Origin: FEN-680 sp036845225 | GTDB taxonomy: Bacteria > Actinomycetota > Geothermincolia > Fen-727 > Anoxymicrobiaceae | Reading direction: 5' to 3' | NCBI GenBank assembly: GCA_036845225.1 | Contig: DAIUEJ010000010.1 | Span: forward strand, 1 to 64,000 | DNA length: 64,000 nucleotides | Program-made: the position numbers and the translations under genes | Part shown: positions 33,666 to 41,310 of the stretch, piece by piece | Numbering within the stretch: position 1 is the stretch's first letter | Layout: each line of letters opens with the position of its first letter | The notes under the pieces: generated by a model | What the model saw: the letters and a program-made list of their open reading frames with translations, nothing else | What the model was told of the DNA's origin: nothing | Databases searched by the model: none

Positions 33666-33926
33666 TCAGCGCCTGATCAGCACAGCGAGAAGGCGGATGA
33701 GCGCCAGGACGATGACGGCCCCCACAAAAGCGACGAACAGGCTCCACCAGTTGAAGCCCGTGATGCCTTTCGAGCCGAGTTGGTTGAACACGAGCCCCCC
33801 CACAACAGCCCCCACTATGCCCGCCACGATGTTGAGCAGGCAGCCCATCTGCCTTCCCAGGCCGGTTATGAGACTCGCGAACCAGCCGGCGAAGCCGCCG
33901 AGAATTATCCAGGCGATGATGCCCAT
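33666..33926 (-). CDS. GlsB/YeaQ/YmgE family membrane protein
   Basis: This 86-residue protein has three hydrophobic segments and the family pattern GIIAWIILGGFAGWFASLI, then CLLNIVAGIVGAVVGG and a final helix. These proteins were named transglycosylase-associated and are often stress-induced; function is not settled. ATG at 33926 follows GGAGGATACTG. Confidence 0.85.
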   Translation of the reverse strand: MGIIAWIILGGFAGWFASLITGLGRQMGCLLNIVAGIVGAVVGGLVFNQLGSKGITGFNWWSLFVAFVGAVIVLALIRLLAVLIRR

Positions 33927-34002
33927 CAGTATCCTCCATGATCCGTAAAACCCACGGGACATGATGATTCTAGCGCAGTTGCGGTCCGGCCGCCGCCGGC
34001 GT

Positions 34003-34878
34003 TCAGAAGACGCGCTGGAGGGTCGCGAGGAAAGTCGGCCCGACGGTGAGGAGGACGGAAGCGGGCAGTATCAGGAAGATCAGGGGAGCGAGCATCTTGA
34101 GAGGCGCCTTGGCCCCGGCCTGGCGCAGCTGATCGCGGCGCCTGAGCCTTATCTCCCGCGAGAAGACCTCGAGCGAGACCGACAGCGAGTGGCCGCGCCT
34201 CTCCGCCTCCAGGAGCGACCTGAGCAGGGAAGACAGCTCGCTCACCGGGCACCGGCAGGCCAGCCGCTCGAAAGACTCTTCTCTCGTCGAGCCCAGCTCC
34301 ATCTCCCGGACCGCCTGAAGAAGGAACGGCCCCAGTGGCTCGGGAGCCAGGCGGGCGGCGCCTCTGAAAGCCTGGTCGAGGTTCTTTCCCCCGAGGACGT
34401 GGGCGTAGAGCATGTCGGCCGTGTCGGGCAGCGCCTGCCGCACCGCCTCGACGTGCCGGGCGCGGCCGCGCGCCGAGACCAGGCGGGGCAGCAGCAGGCC
34501 GAACGCCACCAGGATGGGAGCGAGGGCCAGGCCCAGTCTGGAGAACCGGGTCAGAAGAAGCACACCTACCGGCAGCCCCAGTGACGCCCAGAGGCAGATG
34601 CCGGCCATGCGGGGCACGCTGAGCCCCGGGCTGTCACACAGGGGCGCAAAGCGCGAGAACAGTGGCACCCGGAGCCGCGCCGGCGTCAGCCTGTAGGGGA
34701 GTTGGAGGAGAGCCTCGAACTTCCGAACGCCGTGCCGCGGGCAGGCTGCGGGGTCTTCCTCCGGCTCTCCTGAGGGGTCGAGCGCCCGCAACCTGGCGAG
34801 CGTCCCGTCTCTGGACTTGCCCCGGCCGAACCACAAAAAGACCATCGAGAGTGCCGCGGCCGCGCCGATCATCAGCAT
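34003..34878 (-). CDS. tadC: Tad pilus inner-membrane protein TadC
   Basis: This 291-residue type II secretion F-domain protein has the T2SSF core near 130-260 (ALPDTADMLYAHVLGGKNLDQAF, then AVREMELGSTREESFERLACRC) flanked by transmembrane helices and a C-terminal LIFLILPASVLLTVGPTF. It sits 13 bases after TadB on the same strand. TadB and TadC form the membrane platform for the CpaF ATPase. About 40 residues near the N terminus are basic and specific. Confidence 0.88.
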   Translation of the reverse strand: MLMIGAAAALSMVFLWFGRGKSRDGTLARLRALDPSGEPEEDPAACPRHGVRKFEALLQLPYRLTPARLRVPLFSRFAPLCDSPGLSVPRMAGICLWASLGLPVGVLLLTRFSRLGLALAPILVAFGLLLPRLVSARGRARHVEAVRQALPDTADMLYAHVLGGKNLDQAFRGAARLAPEPLGPFLLQAVREMELGSTREESFERLACRCPVSELSSLLRSLLEAERRGHSLSVSLEVFSREIRLRRRDQLRQAGAKAPLKMLAPLIFLILPASVLLTVGPTFLATLQRVF

Positions 34879-34891
34879 GTCTTCGCCGTCC

Positions 34892-35830
34892 CTACCCCTT
34901 GATGTTCAGTATCTTCTTTATCCAGAGAAAGCCGAGCGCGTTGAGGACGACCGCGATCCCGAGGATTATGAGCCCCGGCGTGGTTCCCACGAGGACAGCG
35001 AGAGTGCTCCTGGAGATGAGCGCCGAGAGCCCGAGGAATATCAGCGGCAGGGCCGCGACCACCCGTCCGGACATCCTGCCCTGGACTGTCTGGGATTCCA
35101 GCTCGCGCCTGATGGCCGAGCGCTCTCTCACCGCCTCACCGATGGTGTCCATGATCCTGCTGACCTCGGCCCCGGTCTCGTGCGACGTCGCCATCGCCTG
35201 GGCGATGAGCTGGAGGTCCCTGCTGTCGAGCTCGGCCGCGAGCTCCACCAGCGCAGCGTCGACCCCGGCGCCTGCCGCGACCTTTGACTGGAACCGTGCC
35301 ACCGCCTCGGTGACCGGCGGACCCGATGAGCGCGCGCAGAGCGAGAGGGCGTCCTCGACAGGGACTCCGCTGCGGAGGAACAGCGCGAGGTCGGAGGCGA
35401 GCGCCTCGCACTGTTCCCTCGCCTTCTGGCGGCGCGAGCCGGCGAGCAGTCGGAGGACGGCCCCGGGCAGGCTGAGCGCCGCGGCGAGAGCGGCCGGGAA
35501 TGCGAGGAGGCTTCCCGTCAACAGGCAGGCGCCCGCCGGGAGCATCACGGCGCTCGCGAGCCATCCCCGCCACAACACGTCCCACCTGACCGGCACGCCC
35601 GAATCCTCCAGTTGTTTCTTGAGGCGGCGGGCGACCTTCGTGTTCTCGAGTCGCCGCGACAGGCGCGCCAGCAGGCGCCACTTCCTCACTCGAAGAGCGT
35701 CTTCGCCCTCCTCCGGCCCCAGGTGCCTGCGGATGTTCCGCCGCGCCGCGCTTGATGAGCGGGCGTGCCTGCCGACCCAGAAGAAGTAGACCGCCAGCGC
35801 CGCGAGCACGGAAAGGCCCAGCCACCTCAC
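34892..35830 (-). CDS. tadB: Tad pilus inner-membrane protein TadB
   Basis: This 312-residue F-domain protein has an N-terminal transmembrane helix (LGLSVLAALAVYFFWV), two middle helices, the T2SSF domain (ALASDLALFLRSGVPVEDAL...GAEVSRIMDTIGEAVRERSAIRRELES) and two C-terminal helices. GTG at 35830 forms a GTGA overlap with the cpaF stop, indicating translational coupling; an upstream GTG at 35836 is possible. Confidence 0.88.
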   Translation of the reverse strand: MRWLGLSVLAALAVYFFWVGRHARSSSAARRNIRRHLGPEEGEDALRVRKWRLLARLSRRLENTKVARRLKKQLEDSGVPVRWDVLWRGWLASAVMLPAGACLLTGSLLAFPAALAAALSLPGAVLRLLAGSRRQKAREQCEALASDLALFLRSGVPVEDALSLCARSSGPPVTEAVARFQSKVAAGAGVDAALVELAAELDSRDLQLIAQAMATSHETGAEVSRIMDTIGEAVRERSAIRRELESQTVQGRMSGRVVAALPLIFLGLSALISRSTLAVLVGTTPGLIILGIAVVLNALGFLWIKKILNIKG

Positions 35831-37002
35831 CGGCACACCCCCCCGCCTCGCTCGGGGCCGCAACTGAAGAGCTGCTCGAGGCTGTAGTCGCCGTCCCTCG
35901 CGAGCGACACCGAAGAGACGTGGGCAAGGACCCTGGCGCCGTCCTCGCTGCGCTGGGTGTGGAGCACGAGGTCCAGGGCCGAACCGATCTGACGGCGGAC
36001 AGCCGCCTGGTCGAGGTTGACCTCGGACATCAGTACCATCGTCTCGAGCCGGTCGAGCAGGTCGCGCGGTGAGTTCGCGTGGGCGGTCGACAGCGAACCG
36101 GGGTGGCCGGTGTTCATCGCCTGGAGCATGTCCAGGGCCTCCGGCCCGCGGACCTCTCCGACGATGATCCGGTCGGGCCTCATCCGCAGCGAGTTGCGGA
36201 CCAGGTCGCGCACCGTCACCCCGCCCCGCCCCTCGATGTTCGGCGGCCTGCTCTCGAGGGATATGACGTGCGGGTGCTCGATCTTGAGCTCGGCGGCGTC
36301 CTCTATTGTTATGAGCCTCTCCGAACGGGGGATGAACGACGAGAGCATGTTCAAGAGCGTCGTCTTGCCGCTGCCGGTGCCGCCCGAGATGACCATGTTC
36401 GCCCGATGCTTCACGGCCTCTTCCAGAAACGAAGCCATCTCGGCGGTCATGGTGCCGTTGGCCACCAGCTCAGGAGCGTCGAAGGCCCTTCTTCGGAACT
36501 TGCGTATGGTGACGGCCGGGCCGTTGAGGCAGAGGGGAGGGATGACCGCGTTCAGCCGCGACCCGTCCGGCAGGCGCGCGTCGACCATGGGGCTCGTCTC
36601 GTCCAGGCGGAGGTTGAGCGGGCCTATCGCGCGCCGCACCAGCGCGACGACGCGGGCGTCCGTTCCTATGTCGAGCTCGAGCGGCTCTATCCGCCCGCTC
36701 CTCTCTACGTAGACCTCTTCAGGGCCGTTCACCATGATCTCCGATATCTGGGGGTCGCGCAGCAACACCTCGAGCGGGCCGAGCCCGTAGAGCTCGTCCG
36801 ACAGCTCGCGCGCAAGCTGGCACACCATCCGTCTGGGCCACAGGCACCCCTCGGCCAGCAGGGCTTCCTCGACCCTGCGCTCGAGATCGGTGCCGCCCGC
36901 CCCCTCCTGGCTGACGAGCTCGTCCAGCAGGCGCCTTCGTATGGAGCTCCGCACTTCGGCGGGGATCTCGAACGATTCGTGGGACGCGGGAAGGACGCTC
37001 AA
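35827..37002 (-). CDS. cpaF: Tad pilus ATPase CpaF/TadA
   Basis: This 391-residue hexameric ATPase energises Flp pilus assembly. It has an N-terminal helical region, LYGLGPLEVLLRDPQISEIMVNGPEEVYVERSG-type N-domain, Walker A SGGTGSGKTTLLN near residue 209, the ITIEDAAELK Asp box, Walker B RIIVGEVRGPEALDML and His box STAHANSPRDLLDRL. TTG at 37002 follows GGAGGTGACCA. It is the first gene of cpaF-tadB-tadC and is divergent from the sigma-fusion gene. Confidence 0.93.
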   Translation of the reverse strand: MSVLPASHESFEIPAEVRSSIRRRLLDELVSQEGAGGTDLERRVEEALLAEGCLWPRRMVCQLARELSDELYGLGPLEVLLRDPQISEIMVNGPEEVYVERSGRIEPLELDIGTDARVVALVRRAIGPLNLRLDETSPMVDARLPDGSRLNAVIPPLCLNGPAVTIRKFRRRAFDAPELVANGTMTAEMASFLEEAVKHRANMVISGGTGSGKTTLLNMLSSFIPRSERLITIEDAAELKIEHPHVISLESRPPNIEGRGGVTVRDLVRNSLRMRPDRIIVGEVRGPEALDMLQAMNTGHPGSLSTAHANSPRDLLDRLETMVLMSEVNLDQAAVRRQIGSALDLVLHTQRSEDGARVLAHVSSVSLARDGDYSLEQLFSCGPERGGGVCR

Positions 37003-37045
37003 TGGTCACCTCCGGAAGCTGGAGCAACAAAAGCAGTTCAAGCAA

Positions 37046-37075
37046 ATGTTAACACAAGCAGAACAGGCAAATCAA
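37046..37075 (-). promoter_or_regulatory. Possible promoter of cpaF-tadB-tadC
   Basis: Minus strand TTGATT (37075-37070), 18 bases, TAACAT (37051-37046), ending 44 bases before the cpaF start. A GC-rich hairpin CCGGGCC (37078-37084)/GGCCCGG (37101-37107) sits in the middle of this divergent gap and may be an operator or stop upstream readthrough. Confidence 0.45.
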
Positions 37076-37158
37076 GCCCGGGCCACCGTAATAAATACCC
37101 GGCCCGGCGGTCGTACAGGTGTGAAGATAGTAGTGATACGATTCAAGGAGGCAATCAC

Positions 37159-39390
37159 ATGGCGGCGCTCGCGGCGACGTGGCCGGGCCATGCTCGGGGA
37201 GGAAGAATGGCGACGACGTTCCCTGTCGACCTCGTCGACGGGATCAGGAGCGGCGACAGGCAGGCGATAGAGCAGGCGTACGACGCGTATTTCACCCCTG
37301 TGATGAACTTCGTGTACTTCATCCTCTACGACTATGAGGCCGCTCGCGACATCAGCCAGGACGCCTTCCTGCGCGTGGTGGAAGCGATCAAGAGCAACAA
37401 GAGCCAGGTGAGGGACTTCAAGCCGTACCTCTTCGCCACGGCTCGCAACCTCGCGATGGACGAGATCAAGCGCTCGCGAAAGCACACCTCCTACTCGACC
37501 GAGATGATGATGGCGCAGGACCCGAACATCTTCGTGGACCCCGCCCGCGCGGCCTCTCTCGCGGAGCAGCGCGCCCAGGTCGCCAACGCCGTCGCCACGA
37601 TGAACGAGCACCAGAGGACGGCGATGGTCCTGCGGGACGTGGAGGGCTGGAGCTACGACGAGATCGCCACTTTCATGGGCATGTCGCGCAACGCGGTCGG
37701 GGTCCTCCTCTCGCGGGCGCGGCTCAAGTTCAGGACGGAGTTCAGGCTCCAGCAGCTCGACGTCGACGCGCTGGTCGACGAGTGCAGGGAGATGCTGCCG
37801 CTGATGTCCGCGGTGCTCGATGGAGAGGCAACGGAGGAGGAAAAGGAGAGGCTGCAGGCTCACCTCGCCGCCTGCCCGATATGCCGCCAGACCATGGAGG
37901 AGCTCGCGGGCGCGGCGACCACCCTCCGCTCGATGGTGCCGCTGGCACCCGTCCTCGCCATAAAGATCGCGCTCATCGGCAAGACCGCAACAGTCGTAGG
38001 GGCGGCCGCCGGGGCAGCGGCTGCCGGCATGAGCGTGACCGCGAAATTCTTTGTCGGTGTGGTCGCCACCCTGCTGGTCGCCGGCGCGGGGATGGGCACC
38101 TACATCGTTGTGAAGAAAGCGGTCTCGAACAACCCTGCGCCGACCGCCGCCGTCACCATCCCCGCGCAGGGAGAGACACTGACCCGCGAAGCCGACGCGG
38201 AAGGCAAGGCGAAGGTGGTTGTGCTGGTCTCGGTCGACAACAAGCCTCAGAAGGTCGAGCTCGCCATCGACGGCCAGGCCGTCAAGACCTTCGACAAAGG
38301 GCCGTACCGTTACCAGTGGACGACGGACGCTGCCGGACCCCACACCGTGCAGCCCACGGCGCTGGACGCCAGCGGCAAGAAGTCCCCCGGCTCGAAGGTG
38401 GCGTTTACACTCGCGATCACGAAGAGCATGGCCGACAAGATCGTGTTCGCCCGGGGTGGGAGCGTCTGGCTCTCCAACCCGGACGGATCCGGCCAGAGGC
38501 AACTGACGAAGAGCGGCTACGATGATATGCCCGCCATCTCTCCCGACGGGACGAAGATAGCTTTCGTTTCACACCGCGACAGGTTCATCAGGCCCGACAA
38601 GGTCAGGCACAACTACGAGTACCTCACCCAGATCTACGTGATGGACGCGGACGGAGGCAACGTCAGGCGCCTCACCGACGCGTCCACCGGAGACTGTGCG
38701 ACCTTCGGGTTCTTCCCGACGGGCGACCGGATAGTCTTCAACCGCCAGACCGATTTCGGCGGGGAAGAGGGCATCTGGCGGCTCAGCGTGGTCCCGGTCG
38801 CCGGCGGTCAGGTGAGCGATATCGCCACGCAGCACCTGTACCTCGCTTTCGCCACCTTCTACTACCCGACGGTCAGCCCCGACGGAAAATACGTCTACTC
38901 CGGTTTCGAAGGAAGCCAGGTGACCGGCGGTTCCATCCTGCGGACCGATGTGGCGACAGGTGGGACCGATACGCTTATCTCCGCGGGGAACAGCGGCAAC
39001 CAGGGCCACGGGTATTTCCTGCCGTCGCTCTCGGTCGACGGCGGCACGCTCGCCACGGCCATGGACACCCAGGTGACCGGTGTGGGGACCCGGCCGGTCC
39101 AGCTCGCGCTCTTCGATGCCGCCGGAGGGAACAAACGCACGTACCCGATGCCGGTCACAGACATCTATGGCGGGGACCAGACGGCGCTCGGCTACTTCTT
39201 CAGCTCCTGGACTCCCGACGGGCGACTGATAATCAGCGCACCCGGGTACTTGAGCGGCTTCGGCAACATCGATCCGTACGCTGAAGGCGGGGTCTATTAC
39301 ATAGACTCGACCGGCGCGCTCACGGGACAGGTCCTCAAGCGAGGCGTCTCCGCGCGCTGGGGCTCGATCCGGAAGTCGTTCGACAAGTAG
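37159..39390 (+). CDS. ECF sigma factor fused to zinc-finger anti-sigma domain, transmembrane helix, Ig-like domain and beta-propeller
   Basis: One 743-residue chain. Residues about 25-100 are sigma region 2 (YDYEAARDISQDAFLRVVEAI, FKPYLFATARNLAMDEIKR); about 135-190 are region 4 (QRTAMVLRDVEGWSYDEIATFMGMS). A zf-HC2 anti-sigma module follows (Cys209, His235, Cys239, Cys242). One transmembrane helix lies at about 295-316. Outside are an Ig-like domain (345-425) and TolB/PD40-type propeller blades (430-743; PAISPDGTKIAFVS, YPTVSPDGKYVYSG). ATG 37159 (AAGGAGG) and ATG 37207 (GGGGAGGAAG) are both plausible starts. No frameshift is visible between modules. Neighbour of Tad genes. Confidence 0.88.
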   Translation: MAALAATWPGHARGGRMATTFPVDLVDGIRSGDRQAIEQAYDAYFTPVMNFVYFILYDYEAARDISQDAFLRVVEAIKSNKSQVRDFKPYLFATARNLAMDEIKRSRKHTSYSTEMMMAQDPNIFVDPARAASLAEQRAQVANAVATMNEHQRTAMVLRDVEGWSYDEIATFMGMSRNAVGVLLSRARLKFRTEFRLQQLDVDALVDECREMLPLMSAVLDGEATEEEKERLQAHLAACPICRQTMEELAGAATTLRSMVPLAPVLAIKIALIGKTATVVGAAAGAAAAGMSVTAKFFVGVVATLLVAGAGMGTYIVVKKAVSNNPAPTAAVTIPAQGETLTREADAEGKAKVVVLVSVDNKPQKVELAIDGQAVKTFDKGPYRYQWTTDAAGPHTVQPTALDASGKKSPGSKVAFTLAITKSMADKIVFARGGSVWLSNPDGSGQRQLTKSGYDDMPAISPDGTKIAFVSHRDRFIRPDKVRHNYEYLTQIYVMDADGGNVRRLTDASTGDCATFGFFPTGDRIVFNRQTDFGGEEGIWRLSVVPVAGGQVSDIATQHLYLAFATFYYPTVSPDGKYVYSGFEGSQVTGGSILRTDVATGGTDTLISAGNSGNQGHGYFLPSLSVDGGTLATAMDTQVTGVGTRPVQLALFDAAGGNKRTYPMPVTDIYGGDQTALGYFFSSWTPDGRLIISAPGYLSGFGNIDPYAEGGVYYIDSTGALTGQVLKRGVSARWGSIRKSFDK

Positions 39391-39400
39391 CGGCGCGTCC

Positions 39401-40222
39401 TCAGCTCAGGAGCCCGCGGATGAATGCGAGTGCGGCCTGGGCGAGCGGCGAGCGCTCGGAGGCGAGAGGCCTGCACTCGTCGCCGAGCCTGCGGCACCTC
39501 GCGGCGTCCTCCGGCAGGACCGCCGCGGCCTTGATCCCCAGGAAGGTCTCGATGTCGCGCAGCGTGACCAGGTCGCGCGCGACCGCCACGCGGTTGACGA
39601 CAAGCTCGGTCCGGGGCCTGCCGCCGGGCAGAGAGTCGAACACGGCAAGCGCGCGCCTGGCTCCACCGAGGCAGGCGAGCTCGGGAGTCACCACCAGGAC
39701 CACCACGTCCGATGCCGAGAGCAGGCCGGTGATGAAAAGGTCCTGAGAAGCGCTGGTGTCGACGACGGTGTAATCGAAAGCCGCGGACAGCGCGTCGACG
39801 AGCTTCCGGGCGTGGGCGGACCCGAGGCTCGGGCGGTCGCAGGGGTCGGAGGGCGAGGGAAGCAGCCGGGCGCCGGATTCGCACCCGGCAAGAGCGCTTG
39901 CGATGCGTTCGGCCGAGATCTCGTCTATCACGCTGGCAACATCCGCGATGGTGAACGTGCCGCGCCCCACCGGGGTGTCCAGCCTGTAGTGCAGCGACCC
40001 GCGGTCGAGATCGGCGTCGACCGCCGCCACCGACCGGCCGGCTGCCGCGAACTCTCTGATCATCTCGGCCGCCAGCATGGTGGTGCCCACCCCGCCTTTG
40101 GCGCCGTGGACCGTAACGGTCATCGCGGAAGATGGAGCCGCGCCGGGAGACCTGGGGGCGGCGTTTTCGAAAAAGGCCTCGCGCCTTGCCTGTCCGTGGA
40201 GTTTGTCGCCCGCAGGTGCCAT
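39401..40222 (-). CDS. cpaE: CpaE/ParA-like ATPase of the Tad locus
   Basis: This 273-residue P-loop protein has the deviant Walker A KGGVGTTMLAAEM near residue 42, AAVDADLDRGSLHYRLD, VVDTSASQDLFITGLL and a final VVNRV strand. This CpaE/TadZ-type MinD/ParA fold positions Flp pilus machinery at the membrane or pole. The atypical response-receiver domain of longer CpaE proteins is absent, replaced by about 30 low-complexity residues. It is separated from cpaF by the sigma-fusion gene and has its own promoter. Confidence 0.82.
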   Translation of the reverse strand: MAPAGDKLHGQARREAFFENAAPRSPGAAPSSAMTVTVHGAKGGVGTTMLAAEMIREFAAAGRSVAAVDADLDRGSLHYRLDTPVGRGTFTIADVASVIDEISAERIASALAGCESGARLLPSPSDPCDRPSLGSAHARKLVDALSAAFDYTVVDTSASQDLFITGLLSASDVVVLVVTPELACLGGARRALAVFDSLPGGRPRTELVVNRVAVARDLVTLRDIETFLGIKAAAVLPEDAARCRRLGDECRPLASERSPLAQAALAFIRGLLS

Positions 40223-40265
40223 AAGAGCCCGAGAGTCGTGAGGCGGAGCTTAACAGTACAAGCAA

Positions 40266-40294
40266 ACTTTAGCAGAGCAGGCACTGGACGTCAA
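40266..40294 (-). promoter_or_regulatory. Promoter of cpaE
   Basis: Minus strand TTGACG (40294-40289), 17 bases, TAAAGT (40271-40266), 44 bases upstream of the ATG. Good sigma-70 match. Confidence 0.6.
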
Positions 40295-40423
40295 CCGCTT
40301 GCTGCGGCGCCGTCCCCTGGCCCACGAGAGCCCATCAGTTGAAATCGAAGGAAACATCATCAACCGGGTATTTGCCAATTGGTGACAGCACTTGCGGTTT
40401 CTCGACCATGCGGTCAAAATAAC

Positions 40424-40451
40424 TTCACAGCGGGAAAAAATATAGTATACT
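40424..40451 (+). promoter_or_regulatory. Promoter of the ECF sigma gene at 40.6 kb
   Basis: TTCACA (40424-40429), 16 bases, TATACT (40446-40451) in an unusually AT-rich stretch (40420-40500). The roughly 120-base leader that follows contains GCCTT/AAGGC and GGCGCAGG/CCTGCCGC-type pairings and ends with GGGGTGTTG before the ATG. I cannot assign the leader to a known RNA class. Confidence 0.5.
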
Positions 40452-40580
40452 CAAGTACACTGTTCTTAACTATAGATAACTAAAGGCACTGATTGGCGCA
40501 GGGGTTGGGTTCACTTTTCCCTTTTTTGCCTTAAGCAAAGGCCTGGGGAGTTGGAACCTGCCGCAAGACCGGGGTGTTGA

Positions 40581-41153
40581 ATGGCAAGCGATGCCGGCGT
40601 TCGAAGTCTGGTTAAAAAGGCCAAGAGCCGAGACCCTGAGGCGTTCGGCATGCTCTACGATGAGTACGTGGACCAGATATTCCGGTATGTCTATTATAAG
40701 ATCGGTAACCTCCCCGAATCCCAGGACCTCACGGGACAGACTTTCCTGAAAGCCTTCGAAAACATCGACTCCTACGAGATGCGCGACGTGGCGTTCAGCT
40801 CATGGCTGTACCGCATCGCCCACAACCTGGTGGTGGACTTCTTCCGCAGGGAGTCCAAGAGGGAGAGCGTCCCTATCGAGGACCAGCCCCCGACGGCGTC
40901 CCCTCGGGGAAACCCGGTCGCCACCGTCCTCGCGGACATGGAGAGCGAGCGCCTCTACAGGGCGATGCACAAGCTCACCCACAACCAGCGAGAGGTCCTC
41001 GTGCTCAAGTTCATCGACAACCTCTCCAACGCCCAGGTGGCCGAGATCATGGGCATCTCGGTCGGGGCGGTGAAGTCCACGCAGAAGCGCGGGCTGCTCT
41101 CCCTGAACCGCATCCTGAGCAACTCGAGCGGCACGGATTTCCTCGAGAGATAG
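40581..41153 (+). CDS. ECF-type RNA polymerase sigma factor
   Basis: This 190-residue sigma factor has region 2 (about 22-90; YDEYVDQIFRYVYYKIGN, DLTGQTFLKAFENI, FSSWLYRIAHNLVVDFFRR) and region 4 (about 130-180; LTHNQREVLVLKFIDNLSNAQVAEIMGISVGAVKSTQKRGL). ATG at 40581 follows CGGGGTGTTGA. The next gene on the strand, 157 bases on, is a membrane protein whose N terminus looks like a DUF5667-type anti-sigma region, so the two form a probable sigma/anti-sigma pair. Confidence 0.92.
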   Translation: MASDAGVRSLVKKAKSRDPEAFGMLYDEYVDQIFRYVYYKIGNLPESQDLTGQTFLKAFENIDSYEMRDVAFSSWLYRIAHNLVVDFFRRESKRESVPIEDQPPTASPRGNPVATVLADMESERLYRAMHKLTHNQREVLVLKFIDNLSNAQVAEIMGISVGAVKSTQKRGLLSLNRILSNSSGTDFLER

Positions 41154-41310
41154 CCTCCGGCGCGCCGAGCGGGCTTGATCCGGTGGCGACTATCCGCCCT
41201 TCCGCCTTTTTTTCCTTCAAACGCAGGCGCAGAACCCGTATCTTTACGGCCAGAACACCGTTTAAGCAAGCGGGAATCAAATGTGACGTGTCCGGTGTGA
41301 AAGGTGGGAA

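Noticed and set aside
36079..37158. N-terminal extension of the sigma-fusion frame by about 360 codons
   Set aside because: That stretch is antisense to cpaF; two good Shine-Dalgarno/ATG pairs at 37159 and 37207 mark the true start.
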